The notes beneath the pieces were generated by a model, which did no database searches, had not been told where the DNA came from, and saw only the letters and a program-made list of their open reading frames with translations. Positions 1-11,500 of a stretch of 64,000 nucleotides of DNA are shown piece after piece; positions within the stretch are counted from its first letter, which is position 1; the number at the start of each line of letters is the position of its first letter. The stretch is from Elysia chlorotica (taxonomy: Eukaryota; Mollusca; Gastropoda; Plakobranchidae), in contig RQTK01000219.1 in NCBI GenBank assembly GCA_003991915.1, forward strand, positions 212,030-276,029. The letters are read 5' to 3'. The position numbers and the translations under genes were made by a program.

Positions 1-85
<85 letters not shown>

Positions 86-323
86 CACTAACAAGGAGAA
101 GGAGGAGGAGGAGGAGGAGGAGGAGGAGGAGGAGGAGGAGGAGGAGGAGGAGGAGGAGGAGGAGGAGGAGGAGGAGGAGGAGGAGGAGGAGGAGGAGGAG
201 GAGGAGGAGGAGGAGGAGGAGGAGGAGGAGGAGGAGGAGGAGGAGGAGGAGGAGGAGGAGGAGGAGGAGGAGGAGGAGGAGGAGGAGGAGGAGGAGGAGG
301 AGGAGGAGGAGGAGGAGGAGGAG
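1..323. repeat. ATA microsatellite followed by long GGA tract
   Basis: Bases 1-81 are an uninterrupted ATA repeat. From about 94 to 323 the plus strand is an almost pure GGA repeat (about 75 units), so the minus strand is a pure CCT polypyrimidine run. The matching place in the related copy further right (1667-1701) carries only a short AAG repeat, so the GGA tract looks like a local expansion. The proline or glycine ORFs read across it are repeat artefacts. Confidence 0.97.
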
Positions 324-324
324 A

Positions 325-1200
325 AGAACCACAACAACAACAATCTTCCAAAGGTAACGATAATTTCAAATGCTTTTCAAACACGTTTGTTTACAATTTT
401 ATATATACATTTTTTTTGTTTTTCACCTGATTTGTTAAGTTCGGATATATGAATTACACTGACCAATTAGGCAAAAATATGTAACATAAGCAAATACTAT
501 ATGGAAACCTCTGTGTAATATCTCAATAAAAAATATTTCTCATTTTGCATTTTGTTTGGAGAAGCTTAGCAATGCTTTGATATATCAAAAATTTTCATAA
601 CGATTCCAACAATTTTAACTTCTTTTCTAATACAGAAACTGTTTGAAACAGCATGCACATATCCATTTGTATTGTCTTTTGCCCTTTGTGTCTGTCTTAT
701 GCTTGGTCAATATAGCCTCAATAGTGCTGACGCTGGATGTTAAACAGCCAACTCAACTCTGAGTTAGGTCTTCATTTTATCTTTCTTCATCAATTACTTA
801 TATCTGTAAGTCCCTAGGTCTGATTCAATCTGTCCTAGGCTTTGGTGAAAAATTAGCTACGATGCTTGTTTGTTGCTATATGTCCAGAATCAGCGCTAAA
901 TAGGTTATGTTGTGGATGGGTCTCAAGACTAACGTCTGACAATTTCTGGGCTGCCACGCACAAGGCAGTGTGGGGAAACCTGGACTCCTGTCTCAGCAAG
1001 TCACATATACTGACACTGATTGAAACAGTAAGTAATTCGTACAAATACATTTTAGACCAATCGTGAGTTTTAAACCTAGGATCTCCTGATTCGGAGACCA
1101 ACGCTCCACTACTTAAGCCAGTTCTCCCTCAGCCCCGCCTGTTGGTGAACTTATAATAATTATAAGAGAAATGCTTCACCCGCTTGATGGCGTAAATAAT
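325..1200 (+). repeat. Left copy of an ~0.85 kb direct repeat (intron plus exon end of GSAP)
   Basis: This stretch matches 1702-2552 nearly base for base over most of its length, with a few indels. It contains a SINE and ends with a copy of the last ~14 codon-equivalents of the GSAP exon whose intact version ends at 2538. The duplicated unit therefore spans intron sequence plus the 3' end and splice donor of that exon. The offset between copies is about 1355 bases. Confidence 0.85.
895..1140 (-). mobile_element. SINE with tRNA-like head, copy 1
   Basis: The body carries the window's common SINE core: cagtgtgg, then a 'cctgtctcag' segment, then an 'actgacactga' segment. Read on the minus strand, 1080-1135 resembles a tRNA head, with an A-box-like 'ggcttaagtagtggagcg' and a degenerate B box. 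A near-identical copy lies at 2250-2505 inside the matching half of the direct repeat, so the two arose by local duplication, not independent insertion. Confidence 0.6.
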
Positions 1201-1416
1201 AATATAAGAGAAATGCTGCACCCGCTTGATGGCGTAAATAATAGTATAAGAGAAATGCTGCACCCGCTTGATGGCGTAAATTATAGTATAAGAGAAATGC
1301 TGCACCCGCTTGATGGCGTAAATTATGATATAAGAGAAATGCTGCACCCGCTTGATGGCGTAAATTATGATATAAGAGAAATGCTGCACCCGCTTGATGG
1401 CGTAAATAGGTTGGTT
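1165..1416. repeat. Six-copy 42-bp minisatellite built from a GSAP exon end
   Basis: Units start at 1165, 1207, 1249, 1291, 1333 and 1375. Each holds 'cgcttgatggcgta', which on the minus strand is the Ala-Ile-Lys-Arg end of the GSAP exon at 2538-2695 together with its GT donor (GTGAAG in the first unit, GTGCAG in later ones). Because 42 is a multiple of three, open frames run through on both strands. These are not genes. Confidence 0.92.
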
Positions 1417-1665
1417 GGTTGGTTGGGTTTTAACGTCCAACGTCAGCAACTTATAGGCTATATCGTGGACGGGCCCCAAGACGGACGTCTGACAATTTTA
1501 TGTGCTGCCACACACGAGACAGGGTGGGGATACCATGACTCCTGTCTCAGCCGGTCACATTATACTGACACCGACCCAACCAGTAGGGATTGCAACAGCC
1601 AGGATTCGAACTCGGGACCTTTTGCGTCGGAAGCCGATGTTCTACCCCTGGACCACCGCGCCCCC
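1405..1665 (-). mobile_element. tRNA-headed SINE
   Basis: The plus strand reads 'ttttaacgtccaacgtcagc', then the shared core 'ctgtctcagccggtcac' and 'gacccaaccagtaggg'. It ends in a tRNA-like segment read on the minus strand, with A-box-like 'ggtccaggggtaga' and B-box-like 'gagttcgaatcctgg' near 1600-1660. The poly-AAG at 1667-1701 adjoins it. This is the best preserved member of the SINE family in the window. The family name is not assigned. Confidence 0.7.
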
Positions 1666-1701
1666 AAGAAGAAGAAGAAGAAGAAGAAGAAGAAGAAGAA
1701 G

Positions 1702-2552
1702 AACAACAACAACAAAGTTCCAAAGTTAACGATAATTTCAAATGCTTTTCAAACAGGTTTGTTTACAATTTTATATATACATGTATCATTGTTGTTTTTT
1801 TCACCTGATTTGTTAAGTCCAGATATATGAATTACATTGACCAATTAAGCAAAAATATCTAACATAAGCAAATACTATATGAAAGCCTTTATGTAATTTC
1901 TCAAATAAAGATTTCTCATTTTGCATTTTGTTTGGAGAAACTTAGCAATAATTTGATATATCTAATCTTTAGAACAATTTTAATTTTTTTCTAAGACAGA
2001 AACTGTTGTATTTTCTTGTCTTTTGCCCTATGTGTCTGTCTGGTATTAAGTCAATACAGCCTCAATAGTGCTGAGGCTGGATGTTAAGCAACCAGATCAA
2101 CTCTGGGTTAGGTCTTCATTTTAGGTCTTCATTTTATCTTTCTTCATCAATTACTTATATCTGTAAGTCCCTAGGTCTGATTCAATCTGTCCTAGGCTTT
2201 GGTGAAAAATTAGCTACGATGCTTGTTTGTTGCTATATGTCCAGAATCAGCGCTAAATAGGTTATGTTGTGGATGGGTCTCAAGACTAACGTCTGACAAT
2301 TTCTGGGCTGCCACGCACAAGGCAGTGTGGGGAAACCTGGACTCCTGTCTCAGCAAGTCACATATACTGACACTGACCGACCCAGTAATTGACAAATTTG
2401 TACAAATACATTTTTGACCAATCATGGGTTTTAAATCTAGGATCTCCTGATTTGGAGACCAATGCTGCACCACTTAAGCCAGTTCTCCCTCATGCCCCGC
2501 TTGTTGGTGAAATTATAACATGAGAGAAATGCTTCACCCGCTTGATGGCGTA
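1702..2552 (+). repeat. Right copy of the ~0.85 kb direct repeat
   Basis: Homologous to 325-1200. It runs into the real 3' end of the GSAP exon (2538-2695), so this is the original location and the left copy is the derived one. It contains the second copy of the tRNA-headed SINE (about 2250-2505). Confidence 0.85.
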
Positions 2553-5500
2553 CGGGTCCTTGTGGTGCAGGATGAGGTAGTGCAGTATTGCCAGGCGCGT
2601 CTGCCAGTAGGACTTCTTGAAGCTGTCCAGCATGAGATCCACGTTCAGGACGAGCTTCATGAGGCAGCCGCTGCGGTAGTCGTACAGGTGTTGGGCTGCG
2701 GGTTGGATCATATAGGTTAGATAGGGTATTATAAGGTACATCTGGAATTTATTGGATCATATAGGTTAGATAGGGTATTATAAGGTACATCTGGAATTTA
2801 TTGGATCATATAGGTTAGATAGGGTATTATAAGGTACATCTGGAATTTATTGGATCATATAGGTTAGATAGGGTATTATAAGGTACATCTGGAATTTATT
2901 GGATCATATAGGTTAGATAGGGTATAACAAGGTAAGTAGATCTGGATTTTTTTTGGGTTTCCACAGTGGTTAGAAGCAAGCTTTAAGTGAAAATGGCTGC
3001 TATGTTGCCTTTGAGTGGCAAGGCATTTCTGTGCTGCTGTATTTACAAGTACAGGGTTCTAATTCCACAAAGTGAATACATTGTTTGGCCATTTTCACTT
3101 AAAGCCTGCTTCTTTCCACTGTAGAGAAATTCAATCTTCTTCAAATTATTCCAGTGGTCTGCCTCTTCTAAATCTAATTTATTGTAAGGTAAAATAAGAA
3201 AATCGATATAAAATAACAATGGATAATTTACGGTAAGGTACACATATAAGTTTAACTTTATTGATCCCTTTATAGGACAGTCAAAACCAAAACCATCCAA
3301 CTATAAGATAAGATAAGATAAGATAATTTTATTTGTCCCTTTGGGATTATCGATTTGGACATGTTAAAAGTATTTTACACATAATAATGATAATAAAAAT
3401 AAACATTTTACATTGCATAATATGAGTGATGGCTCACATACATATACACACACACACGCACACAGTTACAAGCTCGCATTAACACATTCGTTTCATGTTT
3501 CATTGAGCTCCTCATTTGCCGTGAGCCTGATGGCACAAATGAATTATTGTAGCGGTCGGTTCTAGCTTTAGGTTGAATTGTGCGACCGCTGCGTGTGGAA
3601 AACATAAACTCCTGATTTAGTGGATGGTCGATATCTTTAGTTACATCTAGACATTTTTTCAAAAGTGGCCTCTTATAAAGATCAGTGAAAAGTGGTGGGT
3701 CCAGTTTCATTATTTTACCCGCTCTTTTAATCAAACTATCTATTCTATTTTTATCTTTTGAAAGAGCTGAACCTCCCCAACAAGTGATGCCAAAACAAAT
3801 AATGCTTTCTATGGTTGCATTGTAGAATAAAGCCATTATAGTCTTATTAACATTAAAGGAATTGAGTTTTCTTAAAAAATACAGCCTTTGGTTTACCTTT
3901 TTACATAAATGATCAATGTGAACATAGTTTAATTTGGAATGGAAAATTTACGGTAAGGTACACATATAAGTTTAACTTTATTGATCCCTTTATAGGACAG
4001 TCAACATCAACACACCAAGTTACATAAAAATGACATTTAGTTCTTTACTACTGCCTAAATCAATGCCCATGTGACATAACCAAAAACATCCACTTATGTG
4101 TAAAACCAGCGATGCACACTTTTTTCAAAGACTAAGAATCAGATTTTATGAAAATAAGTCCCATGAAAAATTACCAAGTTACGGTCAAAGAAATTAAAGT
4201 TTTCCACTTTATATGAATAAAAAGTATCAGACCAGTCTGTGGTCTTACCTGTGGAGCCTGACTCCCTGAAGAAGCTCTGGCAGGGTAGCAGTGTTTTCAT
4301 GGCAGAGCAGAATTTAGAGAAGATGGGATAAACCGTGGTGGATGATTCTGACTGGTCAGCACAATCGGAGGGGGAGTGGTGTCCCCTTTGACCTGGGCTT
4401 GTGTCCGTCTGCCGGACTTCTTCACTCGCTGGTCGAGAGTCCGAACCTCCCAACTCTTGCTGGCTTGCCGAGACCTCTAGTGGCTGGCTGAGTGTGGCAG
4501 TCTCCACTGAGGGTGGGCTTTGTTCTTCGACATCCGATCGGTCTGCACCTGCAGCCTTCTGTCCCGGGTCTGAATCCCCCATAGACATGTCCATGGGTGT
4601 CTGCTCTTTCAGTTCTTCCTCCAGGACGCTCTCTTCTTCATCTCCAATATCAAACCTGAAATAAAAACTTTTTGCACTGCAGAAACAGAATTTTCCTTGA
4701 AATTATAATCTAATAGTAAGGTATATTTTCAAAGATTTAATATTACATGGAATACATGAGGATACATGGAAAACGCCAATCTGTCAATAACCTTCCTGAA
4801 ATAAACTTTGACCCTAATAATCATAACTTCTCAGCAACTAAGGATCATAAACATATTAAAATTTCTCAACATTTGTGTGATACTCTAAGATTACTCTGTC
4901 AAAACATCTGCATGGACATTTTTTGAGGCAATAGTATCCTTGCTTTGCAAACTCATTCCTCTCTGTGTGACACAGCTCTGTATCTCTTACTTGACAAACA
5001 CAGTGTCACTAAACTAGCATAATAGCATAACTCTGCACCTCTTTCTTGACAAACATAGTGTCACTACACTAGCAGAATGACGTCTCTCATTTTTTTTTCA
5101 TAATTCTGACATAATTAATTTTTAGAAAAAAATAAGATTCACTGCTGTTTTGGTGGTGGAAATTTTATATTTTTATTTTTATTTGTTTAAAATTAAAGGT
5201 TTTAATTGTAACGTCACTGTGAATTTAAGAGCTATGTCTGACACATCTGAATCTTACTTGACAAACATTATGTTTAGTCTGACTTAAAATATCTATGTGA
5301 CTCTTCCTTGAAAGACATATGTTGAGTCTGACTTATTTTATGTTACTATTACGGTACAAACATCATGTTCAGAGTGACATATCTATGTATCTCTTCCTTG
5401 ACAGATATTATGTTCAGTCTGACTTATTTTATGTGACTCTTACGTGACAGACATTATGCTCAGTCTGACAAATCTATGTATCTCTTGCTTGACAGACATT

Positions 5501-8500
5501 ATGGTAAGTCTGACTTATTCTATGTATCTCTTACTTGACAGACATATGTTTAGTAGAGCTGGTGGAAACATCCGCCACTATACTGGGCACCATCTTGTAA
5601 TCTAGTAATCGAAAAAAGATAGCAAAAGAAGGAGAAACAATAGAATTTGAATAGCGATGGGACTGATTGTTTTTTCAAATCAAAACAATAAAGAGTCTAA
5701 AGGTATTGCTTAATTTCAATTTGAATTTTTTCACCAAATACAGTATACTTTATCTAGTAAAGATACAAATATTTCACAAGTTCTAAGAACCTGGATGTCT
5801 GTATGTTATTCCGTTTATTCTGGCTCTCTTGATGTGACATTCCATTACTTTAAATGTAAAACTTGCTGCCAAGTAGATTTAGAGTGTCAAGGGGCGATTC
5901 CTTGCCAATACACCTACAAGGCAACAGTTTGTGGGCTGAGAACTAGTTTTTATCTCCCTGTTTACAAGTTTTCAGATAAAAATTTGGCTAAAATCTCTAA
6001 AGTCACAAGTTCTGTATCCACAAAATGCATAGTTTCCGGTAAAATCATAGACACACAAAGAAGAAATAATGAAAACTAGTTTTTGTTTAAATCTCTACCA
6101 ACACAAAACACTAATGTCATTGTTCTTAATTTTATCAAAGGTGAAGATAGAACTATTTAATTATCAGCCCACAAGTTTTTGTCCCACAAAACGCAACCAT
6201 ATTTTTGGATCTTTTCACTTGAGATCGATTTGTAACCACTGCTAGACATTTCCTAGAACTCTAGCAGTAGCTGTACATCATTTCTACTTACCATGCAGTA
6301 GAAGGTGGTGGCAAGGTTCAAAGGTTGGCGACACATTCAGTAAATGGACAAAATAACCAGGTAACATGACCACAAGATAACTTCCTGCATTGCGATCAGA
6401 AGACATATGCAAAATAGAAGCTTATCAAATGTAGATCAAAGAAATGTTATTGCATTCATGTAAACTTCATTATTTTAGTTGATTCAACAAGGAATGTGAA
6501 AAAGAAAGATTTTTCAAGGAATATTTCATGATACTGATAAATTGAGGGATTCAGTGTGTAAATATGTAAATCTATTACTGAAGTACACAAGGGTAACATA
6601 ACAATAGTAGCCTTCTTGATTTCAATCCAAGCTCACCCTTGATAAGAAAATGCATCAGATCAAGATGGAATTGGAAAATGATGAATGATTTGAAATAAAT
6701 CTTGAATAATGAGTTGAAGTGACCAGTTTATGTATTTGTGCACTTGCTAATGAAGTACATGGGAATGACCAAATAAGGATAATTTTTCTCAGTCAGCTTT
6801 TTGCAGGGGCAAATGAAAATAAAAATTACGACACAACATTATTTAAAAGCAGAATCCATATTATTATTTGGTGCTCACCTAACCAGGAAAACACAAGACG
6901 TTTCTGCAGGGCCACATGTCTTGGAAGGTTTGACACACACCCATACAATGTTTTGGCTGCGGAAAATTAGAGAAACCAGTCAATGGGTTACATAGAGCAT
7001 TGGAAAACATGATTCTAATAGTATTAGAAAAAACTTTATTAACTCAAGCAGTCAAATCACCAGTTTTACAAAAATGTCATAGAAAAGGTTTTATTTAATT
7101 CTTATCTATGCTTTGTTCGTGCATATTGCCATTAGGCTAGCAAGATGATATGTTTCAAAACATACTATTTTGATATTGACATATATATGTGTTTGCATAT
7201 TATTATCAACATGATAGTGATGAATTTATTAATGAAACAAAAACAATCATAGCATTTGGACTGCTAAAACAGGTATTTTTTTAATACTACAAAAAAAGAG
7301 ATATGCCACTCCACTGGCTCAATGCCAATGTTTGAGGTGAGCATCTCTTCAAATGGCTTCAGGTTTCCCCAAAAGATATATGGGTATATAGAGTAGAACA
7401 CTGGTACTGGTGCTTGATTGACAAAGAAGAGAATGCAAAATCAACTCACCGTGGTGGACCATGCTGATGTAGTACTCTATGTCCTGACACTCTGTGGGGA
7501 TCTATCAGAGAAAACCAGACAGCAGCTCCTCGTTATCCAGGATCAGAGTCTCAACGTATATCTTTACCATTTATGAAGTCATTAACATTGTATGAATGAA
7601 CATCATTTCTATAACAAGCCTTTGAATTCATACAAAAGATGTTTGGATTGGAGGGGGGGGGGGATTACTTTAAAACACTAGATTTGATATGTATGGTACA
7701 AGAAACCGAATATGGTTGACTTTTGCCAAGATCCCTTTCCAGATCTTATTCATTAAACCTGATATGCTATTAGGAATACATGACACTATTTAACATGCAG
7801 AAAAGAACCTTCAAAAAATAATTTAATGCTTATAAATCTAGAAGGTGAAAGCAGTTATATGTATCAATCTTAAATTAGAAAGCCATTGAGAAAAAATATG
7901 AGTGTACCTTTTTTCAAACTTTTTTATACTATCCTTTCTTCCAATTGCGACCATCCACACTGATACAAACTAAATTAGACTCAATTTCAATAAACTTATC
8001 TTTCTATAAAAGTAGGCCCATTGCTTACCTGGGGTACGGTTTTTGCTCTTGGTTCTGTGATAAGCTTATGATAACACAGACAAAATGTTCCACTTGTTTG
8101 GGTAAGGACAGCCACATTCAAGGTCAGTTCTGGCATAGACAAGCGACAATTATTAAATCAAAAATATATAACTACAAACTATATACAAAAAAGTCACAAA
8201 TTGTATAGTCAGGGAGAAAGTAAACAACATTATAACAACACATCTTATACTCCAAGAAGTTGATTAGTTTCTAATTGCCTGTTCTTTGGTTGAACAATTT
8301 AGAGATCATGGGAACTTAAATTCAAAGCTTTAAAAGATTATTGTTTTTGTGTCCTATATTTCAGTTGAAAGTGTAACTCCGGAAATTTGCTCCACAGCAA
8401 ATGTGTCTTGCAACAGAGTATTATAACGCACAGTGCACACTTGCCTCTTGACGCATGTAAAAGATTATGCAGACTCTTGCAAACCGATAAAGTACTCGTC

Positions 8501-11500
8501 TTGATGTATTTTTATCTCTTAAGGTGACAGGCAATACTGTGCTGGCCTGCCCTTTCTCTATTGTATTTTTCACTGAACCTTTGAACTGATAGTTCTTCAC
8601 TCCAGCACAAGTTTGCCCAGTGAACTGTCTATTCCTTTGAAGTGGTGATGTCTTGTTAAGAGTTGTTTAAGAGAGATAACTCTGTATTTGTTTGAGTTGA
8701 TTGATGTTTCGTCAATTATGCCCCTTGCATCAGCTATCAAAGATGGCTGCCTTGTTGATTGTTTTATTTTTGTAAACATCCACTTTGTAACTCAAACAGT
8801 CTTGACCAACACTCACCAGGTATCCCAGGGTGGAGGGGAATGTCTCCGTAATGAGGCCTGCAAAATTCCACAACACACAAAAATTAATGTCAGCTGGCAA
8901 ACCTTACGTTAGAAAAGCAACTGTGAAAACAATTTTCTTTCTCTCCCTCTTTTAGGGGTTATTTACTTAATTTACTTAAAAACACTGGATTGGATATTTA
9001 TGGTAACAGAAACCGAATATGGTTGACTTTTGCCAAGATCCCTTTCCAGATCTTATTCATTAAACCTGATTTTATTAGAAATACATAATATTATGTAAAA
9101 TGCAGAAACTCTTAACTTAAAAAATAATCTGAGAGCTTATAAATCTAAAAGATGAAAGCAGTTATATGTATCAATCTTCACTTAGGAAGTTATTGAGAAA
9201 AAATATGAGTGTACATTTTTTCAAACTCTTTTAAACTTCCCTTTCTCCCAATTGCAACCATCCACACTAATACAAACTAAATTAGACTCAATTTCAATAA
9301 ACCTCTCTTTCTATAACAGTAGGTCCATTTCTTACCTGGGGTACGGTTTTCGCTCTTGGTTCTGTGATAAGCTTATGATAACACAGACAAAATGTTCCAC
9401 TTGTTTGGGTAAGGACAGCCACATTCAAAGTCAGTTCTGACATAGACAAGCGACAATTATTAAGCCAAAAATATGTAAGTACAACTATATTCAAAAAAAT
9501 AGCGGCAAATTGGATATTCAGGGACAAAGGAAACAACATTATAACAACACATCTTATACCCAAAAAAGTTAGTTTCTAACTGCCTATTACTTGGTTGAAC
9601 AAGTCAGAGATTGTGTGAACTTAAATTGGAAACTTTAAAAGATTATTATTTTTGTGTCCTATATTTCAGTTGTCTCTTAAGGTGACAAGCAATACTACGC
9701 TGGCCTGCCCTTCCTCTCTTGTATTCTTTACTGAACCTTTGAACTGATAGTTCTTCACTCCAGCTCAATTTTGCCCAGTGAAGTCTCTATTCCTTTGAAA
9801 AGATGACATCTTGCTATGAGTAGTTTAAAAGAGATAACTCTGTATTCGTTTGAGTTTATTGATGTTTTGTCAATTTTGTCCCTTGCGTCAGCTATAATGT
9901 AGAAGTATCAAAGATGGCTGCCTTGTTGTTTTTTTTGTAAACATCCACTTTGTAACTAAAACACACTAAAAGAGCCTTGACCAATACTCACCAGGTATCC
10001 CAGGGTGGAGGGGAATGTCTCCGTAATGAGGCCTGCAGAATTCCACAACACACAAAATGTCAGCCTTACGTTAAAATTAATGTCAGCTAGCAAACCTTAC
10101 GTTAGAAAAGCAACTGTGTAAACCATTTTCTTTCTCTTTCCATCTCTCTCCCTTTTTTTTTTTTTTGGACATTTCATGCATATAAAAACACTATTTGACT
10201 TTAAAGATCATTTATTTTCTATCTAATATTAATAAGCTTCACATTGGCATTGTCTTTTTTTTTTTTTTTCGGTTTTAACGTCTCCTAGGTTCCCCTGGGG
10301 GATCCTATACGGTGACAGGACATTGGCATTGTTTAAAGCAAAGCAATTTAAATAGAATTATGTATGTTTCTCACATACAAAAATACCAGTTGTTTTTTAC
10401 AGTTCCTTTGTTTGTTTGATAAAACATTAACAATAAACAAAAATGTATTGCAATAGTTGTGATAATAATGTTTACTTACTTGTCTGCTGTCCTTATGTAA
10501 GGGAAGGGGAAATTTATGGGAACGTCAATCTGGAATTTAAAAAAAAAAAAACATGTAAAGTTTAGCTGGTGTTTTCTGTTAATTCTATGGTGCAAAAACA
10601 TTTATTCAAGTTTTTTTGTTTATTTTTTTTAAAGCTGTCCATTGCACTAATAATATTATGCTATTTAACATATGAACTACCAAATCCATGAACACCCAAA
10701 CAACAAAAGTTAAAAGTTTTACAATAATTAATTTAATTCTCTTCTTTTTTTTTTGCAAATGTAAGTTGTAACAGAAAAAGTAAAAGTAAAATGCAATCTG
10801 GATTCTTCTTTACTTTTATAAACTTAGAGGAATCCAGTCATTATTGTTTAAAATATAAAAATAAATTACAATATTATTCAAAATAAATGTGTCATGGTAG
10901 GGTACAAATCTATATAATATAAACAGCACATGTCAATGCTTTTTAAGTTTAATTTCATATACTTAATCTTTTTATACTAGCACATTCTTTCATAAATTAC
11001 TATTGTAACCATATAAAAAGGGCATATAATTCATTTCTTCATAAAATTTAGTGTGTTCAATTACATTCCTTTTAGATCACTTGTTGAATGTTGACTTTAT
11101 CTGAGCTGAATAAAATTGAAATCCAACCTTCTTTTCATTCCAGGAAATTGCTATTCACACACTTTACTGTTCCAAGCAAAATCCTCAATATTCTATGAAA
11201 AAAAATGCTACTCACCAAGCCTTCATACTTTCCCCGAGAGTAAAACTGTATGGTCGACATCTTTTGCTGCACACCGTCCACTCCACTGCCATTACCGGCA
11301 CCGCCGTTGTTGTCCGCCCGCAGGTTCTGTATGAAGTGCAGCCGCTGGTGCAAGACGTCCCACTGNNNNNNNNNNNNNNNNNNNNNNNNNNNNNNNNNNN
11401 NNNNNNNNNNNNNNNNNNNNNNNNNNNNNNNNNNNNNNNNNNNNNNNNNNNNNNNNNNNNNNNNNNNNNNNNNNNNNNNNNNNNNNNNNNNNNNNNNNNN

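Noticed and set aside
88..384. Proline-rich 98-codon frame on the minus strand
   Set aside because: It is the GGA tract read in one frame; no gene signals around it.
1129..1830. Long frames on both strands with a 14-residue repeat
   Set aside because: Produced by the 42-bp minisatellite and the SINE; length a multiple of three keeps them open by chance.
1165..2945. CRISPR-like arrays
   Set aside because: Units are contiguous (42 and 49 bp) with no spacers, and the genome is eukaryotic.
5795..6079. 94-codon frame, plus strand
   Set aside because: Lies in a GSAP intron on the other strand, has no motif, splice or start context, and is AT-rich like the intron.
8739..8750. AAGATGGCTGCC (perfect YY1-type site, repeated at 9911) as an internal promoter
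   Set aside because: Isolated 12-mer in a duplicated intron without a donor, ETS site or frame next to it.
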